In this document: in pieces, positions 7,800 to 17,898 of the stretch | Layout of the letters: every line of letters begins with the position of its first letter | Position numbering within the stretch: position 1 is the stretch's first letter | Source of the DNA: Flemingiibacterium sp045578725 | Lineage (GTDB): Bacteria > Bacillota > Clostridia > Oscillospirales > CAG-272 | Assembly: GCA_045578725.1 (NCBI GenBank) | Contig: JAZNKS010000041.1 | Coordinates: 22,792 to 86,791, forward strand | Length of the DNA: 64,000 nucleotides | Direction of reading: 5' to 3' | The notes under the pieces: model-generated | Told to the model about the DNA's origin: nothing | Databases searched by the model: none | What the model saw: the letters and a program-made list of their open reading frames with translations, nothing else | Position numbers and translations under genes: made by a program

Positions 7800-8701
7800 C
7801 AGCCGGAATCGGCACGCTGTACGGCTTTGATGCGGCAGAGAATCGCCTTGTCGATACCGCCGCGCTGTCAGCCCTTCTCGGATACGGGGAGTCGGAGCTT
7901 GAGGGGAAGCCCACGGATACGCTGCTTGGGACGGATTCCATGGGAGCGGCCGAAGCGATCGCTTCCGGACAGACGGATGTGCTGGCTCCCTTTACAAAAA
8001 AAGACGGATCGCCCTTCTGGGGCCTCCATATAACGCTTGAAAAGTCCGATAATCTTCACCGGATGCTCCTGATTCCTGCGCCGTATACCGGTGCGCGCAC
8101 ACAGGAGAGTGCGGAATCGATGGCAGAGCTGCAGGAGCGGCTGGACCGCAATGAGCAGATGATCGGCTCGCTCTGCCTGCGCGCCTCCCAGGATTCGCTG
8201 ACGAAGATTCTCAACGCCGCCTCCTCCCGTCAGCTGGCGGAGGAATATCTGGCCCAGTCCGAGCCGTGCTGTGCAATACTGGTGATCGACCTGGATGATT
8301 TCAAGGCGGTCAACGATACCTGGGGCCATATGTTTGGCGACACGGTTCTGATCCGGGTGGCCGAAACCATCCGCAGACTCTTCCGCTCCGGGGATATTGT
8401 CGGGCGGATCGGCGGCGATGAATTTTTTGTCCTTATGAAGGGCACCTGTGATTGTGAGCTGATAAGCCGCCGCTGTGAAACGGTGATTGCCGAGCTGGGT
8501 GCACTCCGCTTTGCCGCAAACAAGGAAGCCCGGATCGGATGCTCCGTCGGAGCCGCGCTCTGTCTTGATGGCGGATGCGATTATAAAACGCTGTTCAATG
8601 CGGCGGACCGCGCGCTCTATCTTGCCAAATCGGCAGGCGGCGGTCAGTACCGCCTCGCACCGATCCCCGAAAACGCTGAAAAGAAGGAAACAGAAGTATG
8701 A
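7787..8701 (+). CDS. Diguanylate cyclase (PAS-like sensor + GGDEF)
   Basis: 304 residues. The first ~100 resemble a PAS fold (LSALLGYGESELEGKPTDTLL, FTKKDGSPFWG). A coiled-coil linker follows (about 108-145), then a GGDEF domain with an intact GGDEF signature at about 209-213. Five residues upstream is RSGD, matching the RxxD inhibitory I-site. An active, product-inhibited c-di-GMP synthase is predicted. Both flanking genes overlap it (13 bp and 4 bp), so it is co-translated with the SARP regulator and the NRPS. Together with the HD-GYP protein at 17895, the operon encodes both synthesis and hydrolysis of c-di-GMP. Confidence 0.92.
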   Translation: MDKIAAGIGTLYGFDAAENRLVDTAALSALLGYGESELEGKPTDTLLGTDSMGAAEAIASGQTDVLAPFTKKDGSPFWGLHITLEKSDNLHRMLLIPAPYTGARTQESAESMAELQERLDRNEQMIGSLCLRASQDSLTKILNAASSRQLAEEYLAQSEPCCAILVIDLDDFKAVNDTWGHMFGDTVLIRVAETIRRLFRSGDIVGRIGGDEFFVLMKGTCDCELISRRCETVIAELGALRFAANKEARIGCSVGAALCLDGGCDYKTLFNAADRALYLAKSAGGGQYRLAPIPENAEKKETEV

Positions 8702-11700
8702 ATTCAAATGAAAACAGCCGGCCCTTCAAGCTGTCGCTGAGCCAATTGAATATTCTGAATCTCGAGCGTTCGCTCCGTTCAACGTCGGTGAACAATATCT
8801 GCACGACGGTACACATCCGGGGACGGCTGGATTTTGTGATCCTGCAAAAGACGCTGGATACCGTGCTGTCGCACGATTCCACCCTGCGCACACGGCTGAT
8901 CGAGCAGGAAGGGGAAATCCTTCAGTTTCACGCGCCTCACACGCCGGAGGAGTTTCCCATCTACGATTTTTCGAGCAGCGGCCCCGACGGCATCGCCAAC
9001 TGGGAGAGCGCCGTTACACATGAGCCGATTCCGCTGTTCGGCGGACCGCTCTACCGCTTTGTCCTTTTCAAGGACAGCGAAGCCGGCGGCGGACTTTTAG
9101 TCAAGCTTCACCATATCATCTCGGACGGCTGGTCGATGATCCTTCTCTGCAACCGGATTGCCTCCGTCTATCTCGATCTGCTGGGCGGGAAGGAGCCCGC
9201 CATTGAGGATGCGCCCGATTACGAGCTTCATGTAAAGGAGGAGCAGGAGTATCTTGCCTCCCGCGCATACGGGCGCGACGCGGCATACTGGAAGAAGATT
9301 CTGTCCGGCGCCGCGGAGCCGACCGTGCTCAAAAATGTCAGCAGCGCGGCAATCAGCCCGGTCGGACAGCGGCTGAGCTTTGAACTTCCCGAGATTCTCA
9401 ACCATGCGATTTATACATACTGCGAAGAAAAGCGGGTTGCGCCTTTTTCCGTCTTCTGCATGGCACTGGCCATCTATTTCAAGCGGATCGGCGGTGCATC
9501 TCCCTTCACGATCGGCGTGCCGATTTTCAACCGCACCAATTATATCTTCAAGCAGAGCACGGGAATGTTTGTCACCACGCTTCCGTTCCTTGGTGAGATC
9601 GACGATGCCAAATCGCTCAACGAATTCGGCGCGGAGCTGGCCGATGCGTGGATGGAGCTTCTGCGCCATCAGCGCTATCCCTTCTCGCATATCAGCGAGC
9701 TTAATGGCGGCGAGCGGCTTTTCCATATCGCGCTCTCCTATCAGGACAGCAAAATCTTTGAAAGCCGGGATGCCTCGGTTTCCATCTCCGGCCGCTGGCA
9801 TTACTGCGGCTATCAGGCCGAGCAGCTGACGATTCATCTGACGAATCTGACAAGTCACCGCCATTATGCCGTCGATTACGATTATCTGGCGCAGTTCTTC
9901 ACCGAGGACGAAATCCGGGAACTGCATAAGAATCTCTGTCATATTTTAAGCGAGGCGCTGGCCGATCCTGACCGGCCGATCCATGCGCTGAACGTTCTCT
10001 CGCTGGAGCAGAAGGAAGAGGTTCTGTATACCTTCAACCGCACCGATAAATTTCTGGAGGAGCGTTCGGTCTATGCGGCGCTCCGGGAACACAATGCCCG
10101 CCATCCCAACCGCGCGGCAATCATTTGCCGGGGCGAGCGGCTGACCTACGGAGCTCTCTTTGAAAAGAGCGACCGTTATGCAGCCGGCATCGCGGCGGCA
10201 GTAACGGAACCGTGTCCGCTGATTGCCATTCTCCTTCCAAGAAGCTTTGAGCTTGCCGCCTCGATGACGGCCGTTCTCAAAACCGGCGGTGCCTTTGTGC
10301 TCTTATCCGAAAGTCTGCCCGACGGACGGATCCGCGCGGTGCTTGAAAAGAGCGGAGCCGCGGCGCTGATTACCGATAATCGGAACCGTTCGCGGTGCGA
10401 AGGACTTGCGATTCCCGTTCTGTACACCGACACGCTGGAGGAGAGCTATGCGCTGCCGTCCCCCGTCTGCACGGTCGATAATCCCGCCGAGCGGCTTGCC
10501 TATGTCGTCTACACCTCCGGCAGTACCGGAGAGCCCAAGGGCGTTGAAATCACCCAGCTTGGTCTTCTCAATTTCGCACAGGAGATGGAAGGGGTATACG
10601 GCCCGGGCGCTGTGCTTTCCATCTGCAATATCGGCTTTGATGCCTTCATGCTGGAGAGCATGGCGGCGCTTTTGTGCGGCCGCACGGTTGTCTTTCCCGA
10701 GGAGGACGAAACCGGCCGCCCCGAGCGTCTGGCCGCGCTGATGAACGGTTATGCCGTCGATTTCATGGCGATCACGCCCTCCCGCCTGTCGGCTTTCCTG
10801 AAAAACGATGTCTTCCGTCGGGTGCTTCACCGGATGTCCGCGATTGTCTGCGGCGGTGAGCCCTTCACGCCGGAGCTGCTCCGGAAGCTGAAGGCCTGCA
10901 CCAAGGCGCGGATCTACAACCAGTACGGCCCTTCCGAGGCCACCGTTGCCGTTTCCATGAAGGAACTGTCGGCGGCGGATAAGATCACCGTCGGTCAGCC
11001 GCTCGGCAACTGCCGGATGTATGTACTGGATCAATGGATGAATCCTCTGCCCATCGGCGGCCGCGGCAAGCTGTTTGTCGGCGGCAAATGCGTGGGCCGG
11101 GGCTACCGGGGCCGTGCGGATCTGACCGGAAAGGTCTTCGGCGACAGTCCCTTTGTCTGGAAGGAGCGGATCTACGATACCGGCGATCTTGCGTACTGGA
11201 CGCCGGACGGTGAAATCGTGCTGATGGGCCGTGCCGACCGTCAGGTCAAGCTTCGCGGTCTGCGCATCGAGCTGTCCGAAATTTCCTCCTGCCTTGAAGC
11301 CTATCCGGGCGTGCACAGCGCTTATGCAAAGATTTCCGAGATCGGCGGCCAGCCGGTCATCGGCGGCTATTACACGGCGGAGCAGGAGTTTTCTCAGTCG
11401 GAGCTTTTATCGCATCTGGCGACCTATCTGCCCTCCTATATGATTCCGCTTTACCTTGTAAGAGTGGATGCCTTTGTCCTTAATGCCAACGGCAAGATTG
11501 ACGAGAGCGCTCTGCCGCTTCCCGAGATGAACACAGAGGAGGGAACGGGCACCGATACCGCGCGCGGCATACTGGAGATTTTCGCAGCGGTGCTGGAAAA
11601 GGACGATCTTACCATCACAAGCGACTATTTTCTGTCGGGCGGAAGCTCGCTGAATATGCTGACCTGCCTTGTGCAGATCGAGGAGCAGTATGGAATCCGG

Positions 11701-14700
11701 CTTCGTCCGGGCGATCTGTATGCCTGCCGCACGGCCGCGCGCCTTGCCGCTTTGATCGACGAAAAGCGGGGGATTTCGGCACCTGCCCGCCGGATTGTCA
11801 AGGCTCCCCGCCGCGATAAGTATCCGCTGATGCCGATTCAGCAGGGCATCTATGTCCAGTCGGTGCTGGATCCCACCGGCCTTGCCTACAATATGCCGGG
11901 CGCCTTCCGTCTGGAAAAGGCGCCGGACAAGGCCCGTCTGCAGGCGGCCTTTGAGGCGATGATCCACGCGGATCCGATTTTTGCAACCTCTTTTGTGCAG
12001 ACAACCGAAGGCGTGTTTGCCGTAATTGCCGATCACGTCACATTTGTATTGGAGGAGCCGCAGGCCGCAACGCTCGATGAGGCCTGTGAGGCTTTTGTGC
12101 GCCCGTTTGATCTGTCGGCGGCTCCGCTTCTTCGCGCGGCCGTATGGCAGTCGAAGGAGGGCGAATGGTATCTGCTGCTGGACGGCCATCACATCATCGG
12201 TGACGGCATGAGCACCCCGCTGATTCTTGAGCGGCTGGATCGCTTCTACTGCGCAAAGCCTGTGGCCGATACCGGAGATTTCTACGATTATTTGGCCGCT
12301 TGTGAAGCCGATCCGGGCGATCGGGACGGCGATCTTGCCTATTGGAAGGACAAGCTTCGTGAGCTTCCCGATCCGCTTCTTCTGCCAACGGACAACCCCA
12401 AAGGCAAGGACTTTGATTTTGCCGGCGGCGAGTGGGAGCATCCGCTCCCGGACTGGCTCTGCCGTGAGCTGGAGCGCTTCTGCCGCGAGGGAGAGGTATC
12501 CGAATTTGTCCTGATGGCATCGGCCTTTTCGCTGGTTCTGTCGGCTCTGACCGGCCGCGCGGATTTCGTGATCGGCACACCCTGCGCCGGGCGGGAGCTT
12601 CCGGGCAGCGAGAAAATTGCCGGTCCCTTCATCAAAACTCTCCCGCTCCGTTTTGTCATCGATCACTCCGAAAAGAAGGACGATTGGCTGGCAAAGGTCG
12701 GACAAGCGGTGATGGGAATGCTCGATCATACCGCTGTGGGGCTGGAAGAAATCCTCGCGGCGCTCACATCCGACCGCGCCGGACAGAATTCCCTCTATCG
12801 GGTGATGCTGACCCAGAGCCCGGTGGACGAGAATTCCTTCACGCTGGACGGATCGCCGATGCATTTTCAGTCGATCCCGACCCACACGGTCAAGATGGAT
12901 CTGATTCTGGAGATCGCAAAGCGGGGAGAGGGAAGAGTGCTTCGCTTCTCCTATGCCTCCTCGCTGTTCAACCGGGATACCGTGGCTCTCTGGGGCCGCT
13001 GTGTAGAAACGGCGCTCATCTCGCTGACAAAAGCCGTAAATCCCGTGATCGGCGAGCTGCCGATCCTTTCAAACGACGACCGGGAGCGATATCTTGAGGG
13101 GCCGAATTACGCGGTGACTCCCTTTGACGGCCGGCCGATTCACAGGCTGGTGAAGATGAGGGCCGCCAGTTCCCCCGATTCCGCTGCTGTCATCTGGCAC
13201 GGGGAAGAATACACCCTTGGGCAGATCGAGCGCCGCGCCTGCCGGATCGCCCATGAAATCGAGGCATCCGGAATCGAAGCGGGTTCCTGCATCGCGCTCT
13301 GTCTTGCCCGCACGCCGGATATGATCGCGGCGATGCTCGGCGTTCTGAAGGCCGGATGCTCCTATATGTTCCTTGTTCCGAGCCTGCCGCAGGCACGGAT
13401 GCTGTCGATGCTTACGCTTGCCGATGCGGCGGTGCTGGTGCATGACGGCTCGCTTCCGCCCTTCACGGGAGACGTGCCGGCCTGCCCGCTCATGGAGCTG
13501 CCCGAAGGGGAGTGCGAATCCTATGCCGACCGTCCTGTCGGTCCCGACTCGCTGGTGAATGTGCTGTTCACCTCCGGCTCGACCGGTCAGCCCAAGGGCG
13601 TTATGCTCCGCCACCGTTCCGTATCCAATCTGACCTCACAGATGAAATCGCTGCTTGATCCGATTGAGGGCCGCGTGCTCTGCTCGACCAATGCGATTTT
13701 CGACTGCTTTATCGTCGAAACTCTGATTGCCCTCGCCCTCGGCCGGACGGTTGTGCTGGCCGATGAGGAGGAGATGATGCTTCCCTGGAAGCTCGGCCGT
13801 CTGATCGCCGATTATCATGCCGGTATCACTGAGATGACTCCCTCGCGGCTCCGGATGTGCCTTGGCAGCGAGGATTTCTGCCGCGCGGCCGCCGGTATCC
13901 GGATTGTGCTTCTCGGCGGCGAAGTTGTGACCCGCACGCTGGCAGACAAGTTCCACTCGGTGACCGACGGTATCCTGATGAATATGTACGGCCCCACGGA
14001 GGCGACCGTCTTTACCACGATGGGAGCTATCGCGCCCGGCGGTGAGATTACGATCGGAAAGCCGCTGGCCAACACACGCCTGTATGTGCTGGATGAAGAG
14101 AAAAAGCCGGTGCTCCCGACGGCTGTCGGAGAGCTGTATATCGCCGGCGAATGCCTGTCGGCGGGTTACATCGGTCTCGATGAGCTGACATCACAGTCCT
14201 TCACGGACGATCCCTTCTTCCCCGGCGAAAAGATGTACAAAAGCGGCGATCTCGTACGGCTTCGCACCGACGGGCGGTTTGATTACATCGGACGGCGGGA
14301 TCAGCAGATCAAAATGAACGGTCAGCGCGTGGAGCTGTCCGAGATCTCCGGCACGCTTGAGGCAATCGACGGTATCCGTCAGGCCGCCGCCGATGCCGTA
14401 CGAGGGCTGGGCGACAATCAGGAATTGTTTGCCTTCCTCGTCTGCGATGAAAATGCGCCGGGCGATGAGGCGATTCTGGCATCCCTTGCAGGGAAGCTTC
14501 CCGCTTACATGGTGCCCTCACGCCTGTACCGGATCGATAAAATGCCGCTGACCGCGACCAATAAGATTGATCGCGTGAAGTTAAGAGAATGGGCCCAAAA
14601 CGGCATCCTGCCAGGCGGCGATGCGGTAAAAGCCGCACCGGAACCGGCGTCGGAGCGATCGGTCATTCCGGATGACGGGAATGCGCCCGTACCCGGAAGT

Positions 14701-16011
14701 GAAGCGTATGTCGCATCCGTCTGGACCAGGGTGCTCGGCCGCGAGGCGGACCTCTCCAGAACCTTCTTTTCGCAGGGCGGAACCTCGCTGGCGGCTTTGA
14801 CCGTGCTCAGCCATTATTACAACGATCATTTCGAGATGTCGCTGGGTGATTTCTACGAGAATCCGACGGCGGCTGCGCAGTCTGCGCTGCTGTCCGCCCG
14901 CTCCATGCCCGAAGCGGATCCGGGTCCCGTGCCTTCAGCGGAAGAAAAGAAGCCGTTGATTCTGATTACCGGCGCATCCGGGTTCTTCGGAAGCCATCTG
15001 TTAGCCGCGCTGGTGCGGGGCGGAGCGAATGGAATCCATGCCCTTGTACGGGGCGGACGTGCGCATCTTCTGGAATCGATGAGCGCGTATTTCGGTGCGG
15101 AGGGTGAATCGCTCTGCGCAGACATCACGGTGCTTGACGGTGATCTGACGGCGGATCGGCTGGGCCTTGATGAGGCCGTGTATGATGATCTTGCCGCGCG
15201 CACCGGTGCGATTTATCACTGTGCCGCCGATGTCCGTCATTATGCAAAGGATGACGATTCCCACCGTAAAATCAACGTGGAGGCTACCGCACGCCTGCTG
15301 AAGCTGGCCCATGAAGCCTCTGCCGCCTTCTACCATATGTCCACCTGCAGTGTCAGCGGGGATAAAATGAAGGACGGCTCGCGCGGCGTTGTCTTCACCG
15401 AGGATGACCTTGATATCGGTCAGATCTGGGAGCGCAATGTCTATGTCCGCACGAAATTCCGTGCCGAGGAGCTGGTCCATGCCGCCATGCGGGAAGGACT
15501 GAAGGCGAAAATCTTCCGCCTCGGCCGACTGGTCGGCCGCCAGAAAGACGGAAAATTCCAGAATAATCCCGATTCCAATGCCTTCTATCTCTTCCTGAAG
15601 GGGCTGGATCGGCTCGGATGCTGTCCTGTCTCGGGCGAGGAGATCACGCTGGATATCATGCCGGTCGATTTAGCCGCCTCCCGCGTGCTGGCCCTTACGA
15701 AGGCCGACGGTACGGTCTTCCATATTCAGAACGGATGCCCGCCGACGCTCGGCGAGATCCTCAAGGCGGCGGGAAGCCGGGCTGTCACAGTTCCGGATGA
15801 TGCCTTCTGCGCTGCGCTTACCAGCCCGATGACCGAAGATAAGCGGGCGCTGGCAGCGATGGTCCTCAATCAGTACCTCCAGATGGAGGCTGTAAGGGAT
15901 GCCATCCTGGTTGACAGCCGGATAACCGCGGCGGCGCTTGCCTCTGTCGGTTATTGCGAGGCGCCGATCTGTCTTGAGACGGCTCTGAAAGAATTCATCA
16001 AAGGAGAGTAA
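8698..16011 (+). CDS. Two-module non-ribosomal peptide synthetase with terminal reductase (C-A-T-C-A-T-R)
   Basis: 2437 residues. Domains: starter condensation C1 (1-440, HHIISDG near 138); adenylation A1 (455-950, YTSGSTGEPKG near 604, YGPSEAT near 741, NGKID near 931); carrier T1 (SGGSSL near 980); C2 (1040-1480, HHIIGDG at 1164); A2 (1500-2000, FTSGSTGQPKG, YGPTEAT, NKID); T2 (QGGTSL near 2025); and an NADPH thioester reductase R (2080-2437, ITGASGFFGSHLL, Y-V-R-T-K as Tyr-x3-Lys). All catalytic motifs look intact. Hand-aligned specificity residues are about D-A-L-A-V-G-Q-V-A for A1 and D-C-V-E-L-G-M-V-F for A2; I assign no substrates. The N-terminal C domain plus the downstream ligase and ACP suggests fatty-acyl initiation. 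Expected product: an N-acyl dipeptide aldehyde, a cyclised pyrazinone-type derivative if unacylated, or an alcohol. Confidence 0.95.
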   Translation: MNSNENSRPFKLSLSQLNILNLERSLRSTSVNNICTTVHIRGRLDFVILQKTLDTVLSHDSTLRTRLIEQEGEILQFHAPHTPEEFPIYDFSSSGPDGIANWESAVTHEPIPLFGGPLYRFVLFKDSEAGGGLLVKLHHIISDGWSMILLCNRIASVYLDLLGGKEPAIEDAPDYELHVKEEQEYLASRAYGRDAAYWKKILSGAAEPTVLKNVSSAAISPVGQRLSFELPEILNHAIYTYCEEKRVAPFSVFCMALAIYFKRIGGASPFTIGVPIFNRTNYIFKQSTGMFVTTLPFLGEIDDAKSLNEFGAELADAWMELLRHQRYPFSHISELNGGERLFHIALSYQDSKIFESRDASVSISGRWHYCGYQAEQLTIHLTNLTSHRHYAVDYDYLAQFFTEDEIRELHKNLCHILSEALADPDRPIHALNVLSLEQKEEVLYTFNRTDKFLEERSVYAALREHNARHPNRAAIICRGERLTYGALFEKSDRYAAGIAAAVTEPCPLIAILLPRSFELAASMTAVLKTGGAFVLLSESLPDGRIRAVLEKSGAAALITDNRNRSRCEGLAIPVLYTDTLEESYALPSPVCTVDNPAERLAYVVYTSGSTGEPKGVEITQLGLLNFAQEMEGVYGPGAVLSICNIGFDAFMLESMAALLCGRTVVFPEEDETGRPERLAALMNGYAVDFMAITPSRLSAFLKNDVFRRVLHRMSAIVCGGEPFTPELLRKLKACTKARIYNQYGPSEATVAVSMKELSAADKITVGQPLGNCRMYVLDQWMNPLPIGGRGKLFVGGKCVGRGYRGRADLTGKVFGDSPFVWKERIYDTGDLAYWTPDGEIVLMGRADRQVKLRGLRIELSEISSCLEAYPGVHSAYAKISEIGGQPVIGGYYTAEQEFSQSELLSHLATYLPSYMIPLYLVRVDAFVLNANGKIDESALPLPEMNTEEGTGTDTARGILEIFAAVLEKDDLTITSDYFLSGGSSLNMLTCLVQIEEQYGIRLRPGDLYACRTAARLAALIDEKRGISAPARRIVKAPRRDKYPLMPIQQGIYVQSVLDPTGLAYNMPGAFRLEKAPDKARLQAAFEAMIHADPIFATSFVQTTEGVFAVIADHVTFVLEEPQAATLDEACEAFVRPFDLSAAPLLRAAVWQSKEGEWYLLLDGHHIIGDGMSTPLILERLDRFYCAKPVADTGDFYDYLAACEADPGDRDGDLAYWKDKLRELPDPLLLPTDNPKGKDFDFAGGEWEHPLPDWLCRELERFCREGEVSEFVLMASAFSLVLSALTGRADFVIGTPCAGRELPGSEKIAGPFIKTLPLRFVIDHSEKKDDWLAKVGQAVMGMLDHTAVGLEEILAALTSDRAGQNSLYRVMLTQSPVDENSFTLDGSPMHFQSIPTHTVKMDLILEIAKRGEGRVLRFSYASSLFNRDTVALWGRCVETALISLTKAVNPVIGELPILSNDDRERYLEGPNYAVTPFDGRPIHRLVKMRAASSPDSAAVIWHGEEYTLGQIERRACRIAHEIEASGIEAGSCIALCLARTPDMIAAMLGVLKAGCSYMFLVPSLPQARMLSMLTLADAAVLVHDGSLPPFTGDVPACPLMELPEGECESYADRPVGPDSLVNVLFTSGSTGQPKGVMLRHRSVSNLTSQMKSLLDPIEGRVLCSTNAIFDCFIVETLIALALGRTVVLADEEEMMLPWKLGRLIADYHAGITEMTPSRLRMCLGSEDFCRAAAGIRIVLLGGEVVTRTLADKFHSVTDGILMNMYGPTEATVFTTMGAIAPGGEITIGKPLANTRLYVLDEEKKPVLPTAVGELYIAGECLSAGYIGLDELTSQSFTDDPFFPGEKMYKSGDLVRLRTDGRFDYIGRRDQQIKMNGQRVELSEISGTLEAIDGIRQAAADAVRGLGDNQELFAFLVCDENAPGDEAILASLAGKLPAYMVPSRLYRIDKMPLTATNKIDRVKLREWAQNGILPGGDAVKAAPEPASERSVIPDDGNAPVPGSEAYVASVWTRVLGREADLSRTFFSQGGTSLAALTVLSHYYNDHFEMSLGDFYENPTAAAQSALLSARSMPEADPGPVPSAEEKKPLILITGASGFFGSHLLAALVRGGANGIHALVRGGRAHLLESMSAYFGAEGESLCADITVLDGDLTADRLGLDEAVYDDLAARTGAIYHCAADVRHYAKDDDSHRKINVEATARLLKLAHEASAAFYHMSTCSVSGDKMKDGSRGVVFTEDDLDIGQIWERNVYVRTKFRAEELVHAAMREGLKAKIFRLGRLVGRQKDGKFQNNPDSNAFYLFLKGLDRLGCCPVSGEEITLDIMPVDLAASRVLALTKADGTVFHIQNGCPPTLGEILKAAGSRAVTVPDDAFCAALTSPMTEDKRALAAMVLNQYLQMEAVRDAILVDSRITAAALASVGYCEAPICLETALKEFIKGE

Positions 16012-16014
16012 GTC

Positions 16015-17898
16015 ATGGTATCCAACCTGTCGGTCGGTATCTTTCTTGCGGCCCTGTTTTTGCTGATTGTCTTCTTCTGCTGGAGTATGTCGGCACAGAA
16101 AAAGCGGCGGACTCTGCATCGGCTTTATCTTATTCTGGCGGCGGCTTATGCCAGCTGGATCATTCAGCTGATTATCATGCGCTTTGTGCCGGAGACGCAC
16201 CAGAACGCCTTCTACATCCTTGACTGTCTGATGCAGCCGGGCGGTGCACTCTGCTCGCCGCTCTATCTCTGCATCGCCGTCACCTTTGTATCCGGACGGG
16301 AAACGCTTCCGAAATGGTTCAAGCTTCTCTTTGTCCTGCCGGTGATCACGATCCTCCTGGCCTGGACCAATCCCCTCCACCATCTTTACTACGAAACCTT
16401 TTCGGTGGTGCGAAGCGAGATTGTCTTCGGCCCGTACATCATCGTCAGCGGCCTTGCCAACTACATCTTCCTGATCGGCGCGGTGGTTTACATGATCGTC
16501 TTCGGTCTGAAAAACAAGAGCGCCCTCTATTGGAAGCAGTTCTCCCTGCTGGCGATCAGCGGCCTCTGCCCGCTGGCTGTCAGTATGTTCGCCACCTTCA
16601 GCGGAAGCGAGGTGCCGATTACCGCAACGCCGCTGAGCTTCACCGTCACGCTGGCCCTCAACGGAATCGCCATCTTCCAGCTGAATATGCTCGATATCGT
16701 ACCGATCGCTACCAAGCACGTTCTGGATGCCTTCTCGGACAGCTACATCGTGCTCAGCGAAGACGGCGTGGTCATCAAGTACAATAAGATTTTCGAGGAG
16801 CTGTTTGCAAAGCCCTACGGCATCACCGAGAACAAAAAGCTGATCGACTGCGTAAGGCAGGAGGATCGGATTCAGAAAAGCCCGGTCTACAGTATGCTCT
16901 CCGCGCTGGAATCGGGCAAGCAGGAGAATGCGCACATATCCTATGAGCAGACCCTGACCGTCGAGAACGGCGGCAGTCTGACCATGAAATATTTCGTTGT
17001 TGATGTCACGCCGCTGGTGCTCAACGGAAAGATCTCCGGATTTGTTGTGGTCTTCAAGGATGTCACCCAGCTCCGCGAAAGCTTAAAGCGGCTGCAGGAC
17101 AGCCAGGAGCGGATGCTGGAGCAGGAGCGCTTCGCGTTCCTTGGTCAGATGATCGGCGGCCTTGCCCACAACCTCAAGACCCCGATCATGAGCATTTCCG
17201 GCTGCATCTCCGCCTCGGAGGCGCTGATTGACGAATGCACCGAGAGCCTCGGCGATCCGGATGTCACAAATGAGGATTATCTGGAGATCTACGGTGAGAT
17301 GCGCGAGTGGTTCCAGAAGGTCCGCGAATCGACAGCCTATATGTCCGATATCATCACGGCGATCAAGGGGCAGGCGACCAACATCGGCACCGATGATACG
17401 GTTACCTTCACCATCGACGAGATGCTCAAGCGGAGTATGCTTCTGATGCGGCATGAGCTTCTTAACAGCGGATGCCGGCTGAAGCTGGATTACGATAAGA
17501 GCGAGATTATCACCCTGCAGGGCGACATCAACAACCTTGTGCAGGTCATCGGCAATCTGCTCGGCAATGCCATCTATGCCCAGAAGGAAATGGGCGGCGG
17601 CGAGATTGAAATCCGGATCCGCCGCGATGAAAAGAAGCTGGATATCTGTGTCATGGACCGCGGCGCGGGCATCAGCGAAAACGTAAAAAGCAAGCTTTTC
17701 AAATCCATGGTCACAAATAAGGGCACCATGGGCACGGGTCTGGGACTCTACATCTCGAATGCCGTCATCCGCAGTAAATTCAACGGCGAGATGCGGGCCG
17801 AGGATCGGGAGGGCGGAGGCAGTACCTTCGTAATCTCCATTCCTGCCGAGCTTGTCGGAGTTACAAAGAATCCCTCATATGAGGAGGAAGGCAAATGA
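16015..17898 (+). CDS. 7TM-sensor histidine kinase with PAS domain
   Basis: 627 residues. Residues 1-225 hold about seven membrane helices in the pattern of the histidine-kinase N-terminal 7TM domain, with its conserved T-N-P-L-H-H-L-Y segment. A PAS domain follows (about 235-355, ending VVVFKDVTQLRES). The H-box is AHNLKTP with the phospho-acceptor His near 385. The ATPase domain has an N-box (NLLGNAIYAQ), G1 box (DRGAGI) and G2 box (GTGLGLYISN). The start is 3 bp after the NRPS stop, with GGAG just upstream. It overlaps the response regulator gene by 4 bp, making an evident two-component pair. The 7TM domain is a candidate receptor for a membrane-permeable or extracellular small molecule. 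Confidence 0.93.
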   Translation: MVSNLSVGIFLAALFLLIVFFCWSMSAQKKRRTLHRLYLILAAAYASWIIQLIIMRFVPETHQNAFYILDCLMQPGGALCSPLYLCIAVTFVSGRETLPKWFKLLFVLPVITILLAWTNPLHHLYYETFSVVRSEIVFGPYIIVSGLANYIFLIGAVVYMIVFGLKNKSALYWKQFSLLAISGLCPLAVSMFATFSGSEVPITATPLSFTVTLALNGIAIFQLNMLDIVPIATKHVLDAFSDSYIVLSEDGVVIKYNKIFEELFAKPYGITENKKLIDCVRQEDRIQKSPVYSMLSALESGKQENAHISYEQTLTVENGGSLTMKYFVVDVTPLVLNGKISGFVVVFKDVTQLRESLKRLQDSQERMLEQERFAFLGQMIGGLAHNLKTPIMSISGCISASEALIDECTESLGDPDVTNEDYLEIYGEMREWFQKVRESTAYMSDIITAIKGQATNIGTDDTVTFTIDEMLKRSMLLMRHELLNSGCRLKLDYDKSEIITLQGDINNLVQVIGNLLGNAIYAQKEMGGGEIEIRIRRDEKKLDICVMDRGAGISENVKSKLFKSMVTNKGTMGTGLGLYISNAVIRSKFNGEMRAEDREGGGSTFVISIPAELVGVTKNPSYEEEGK

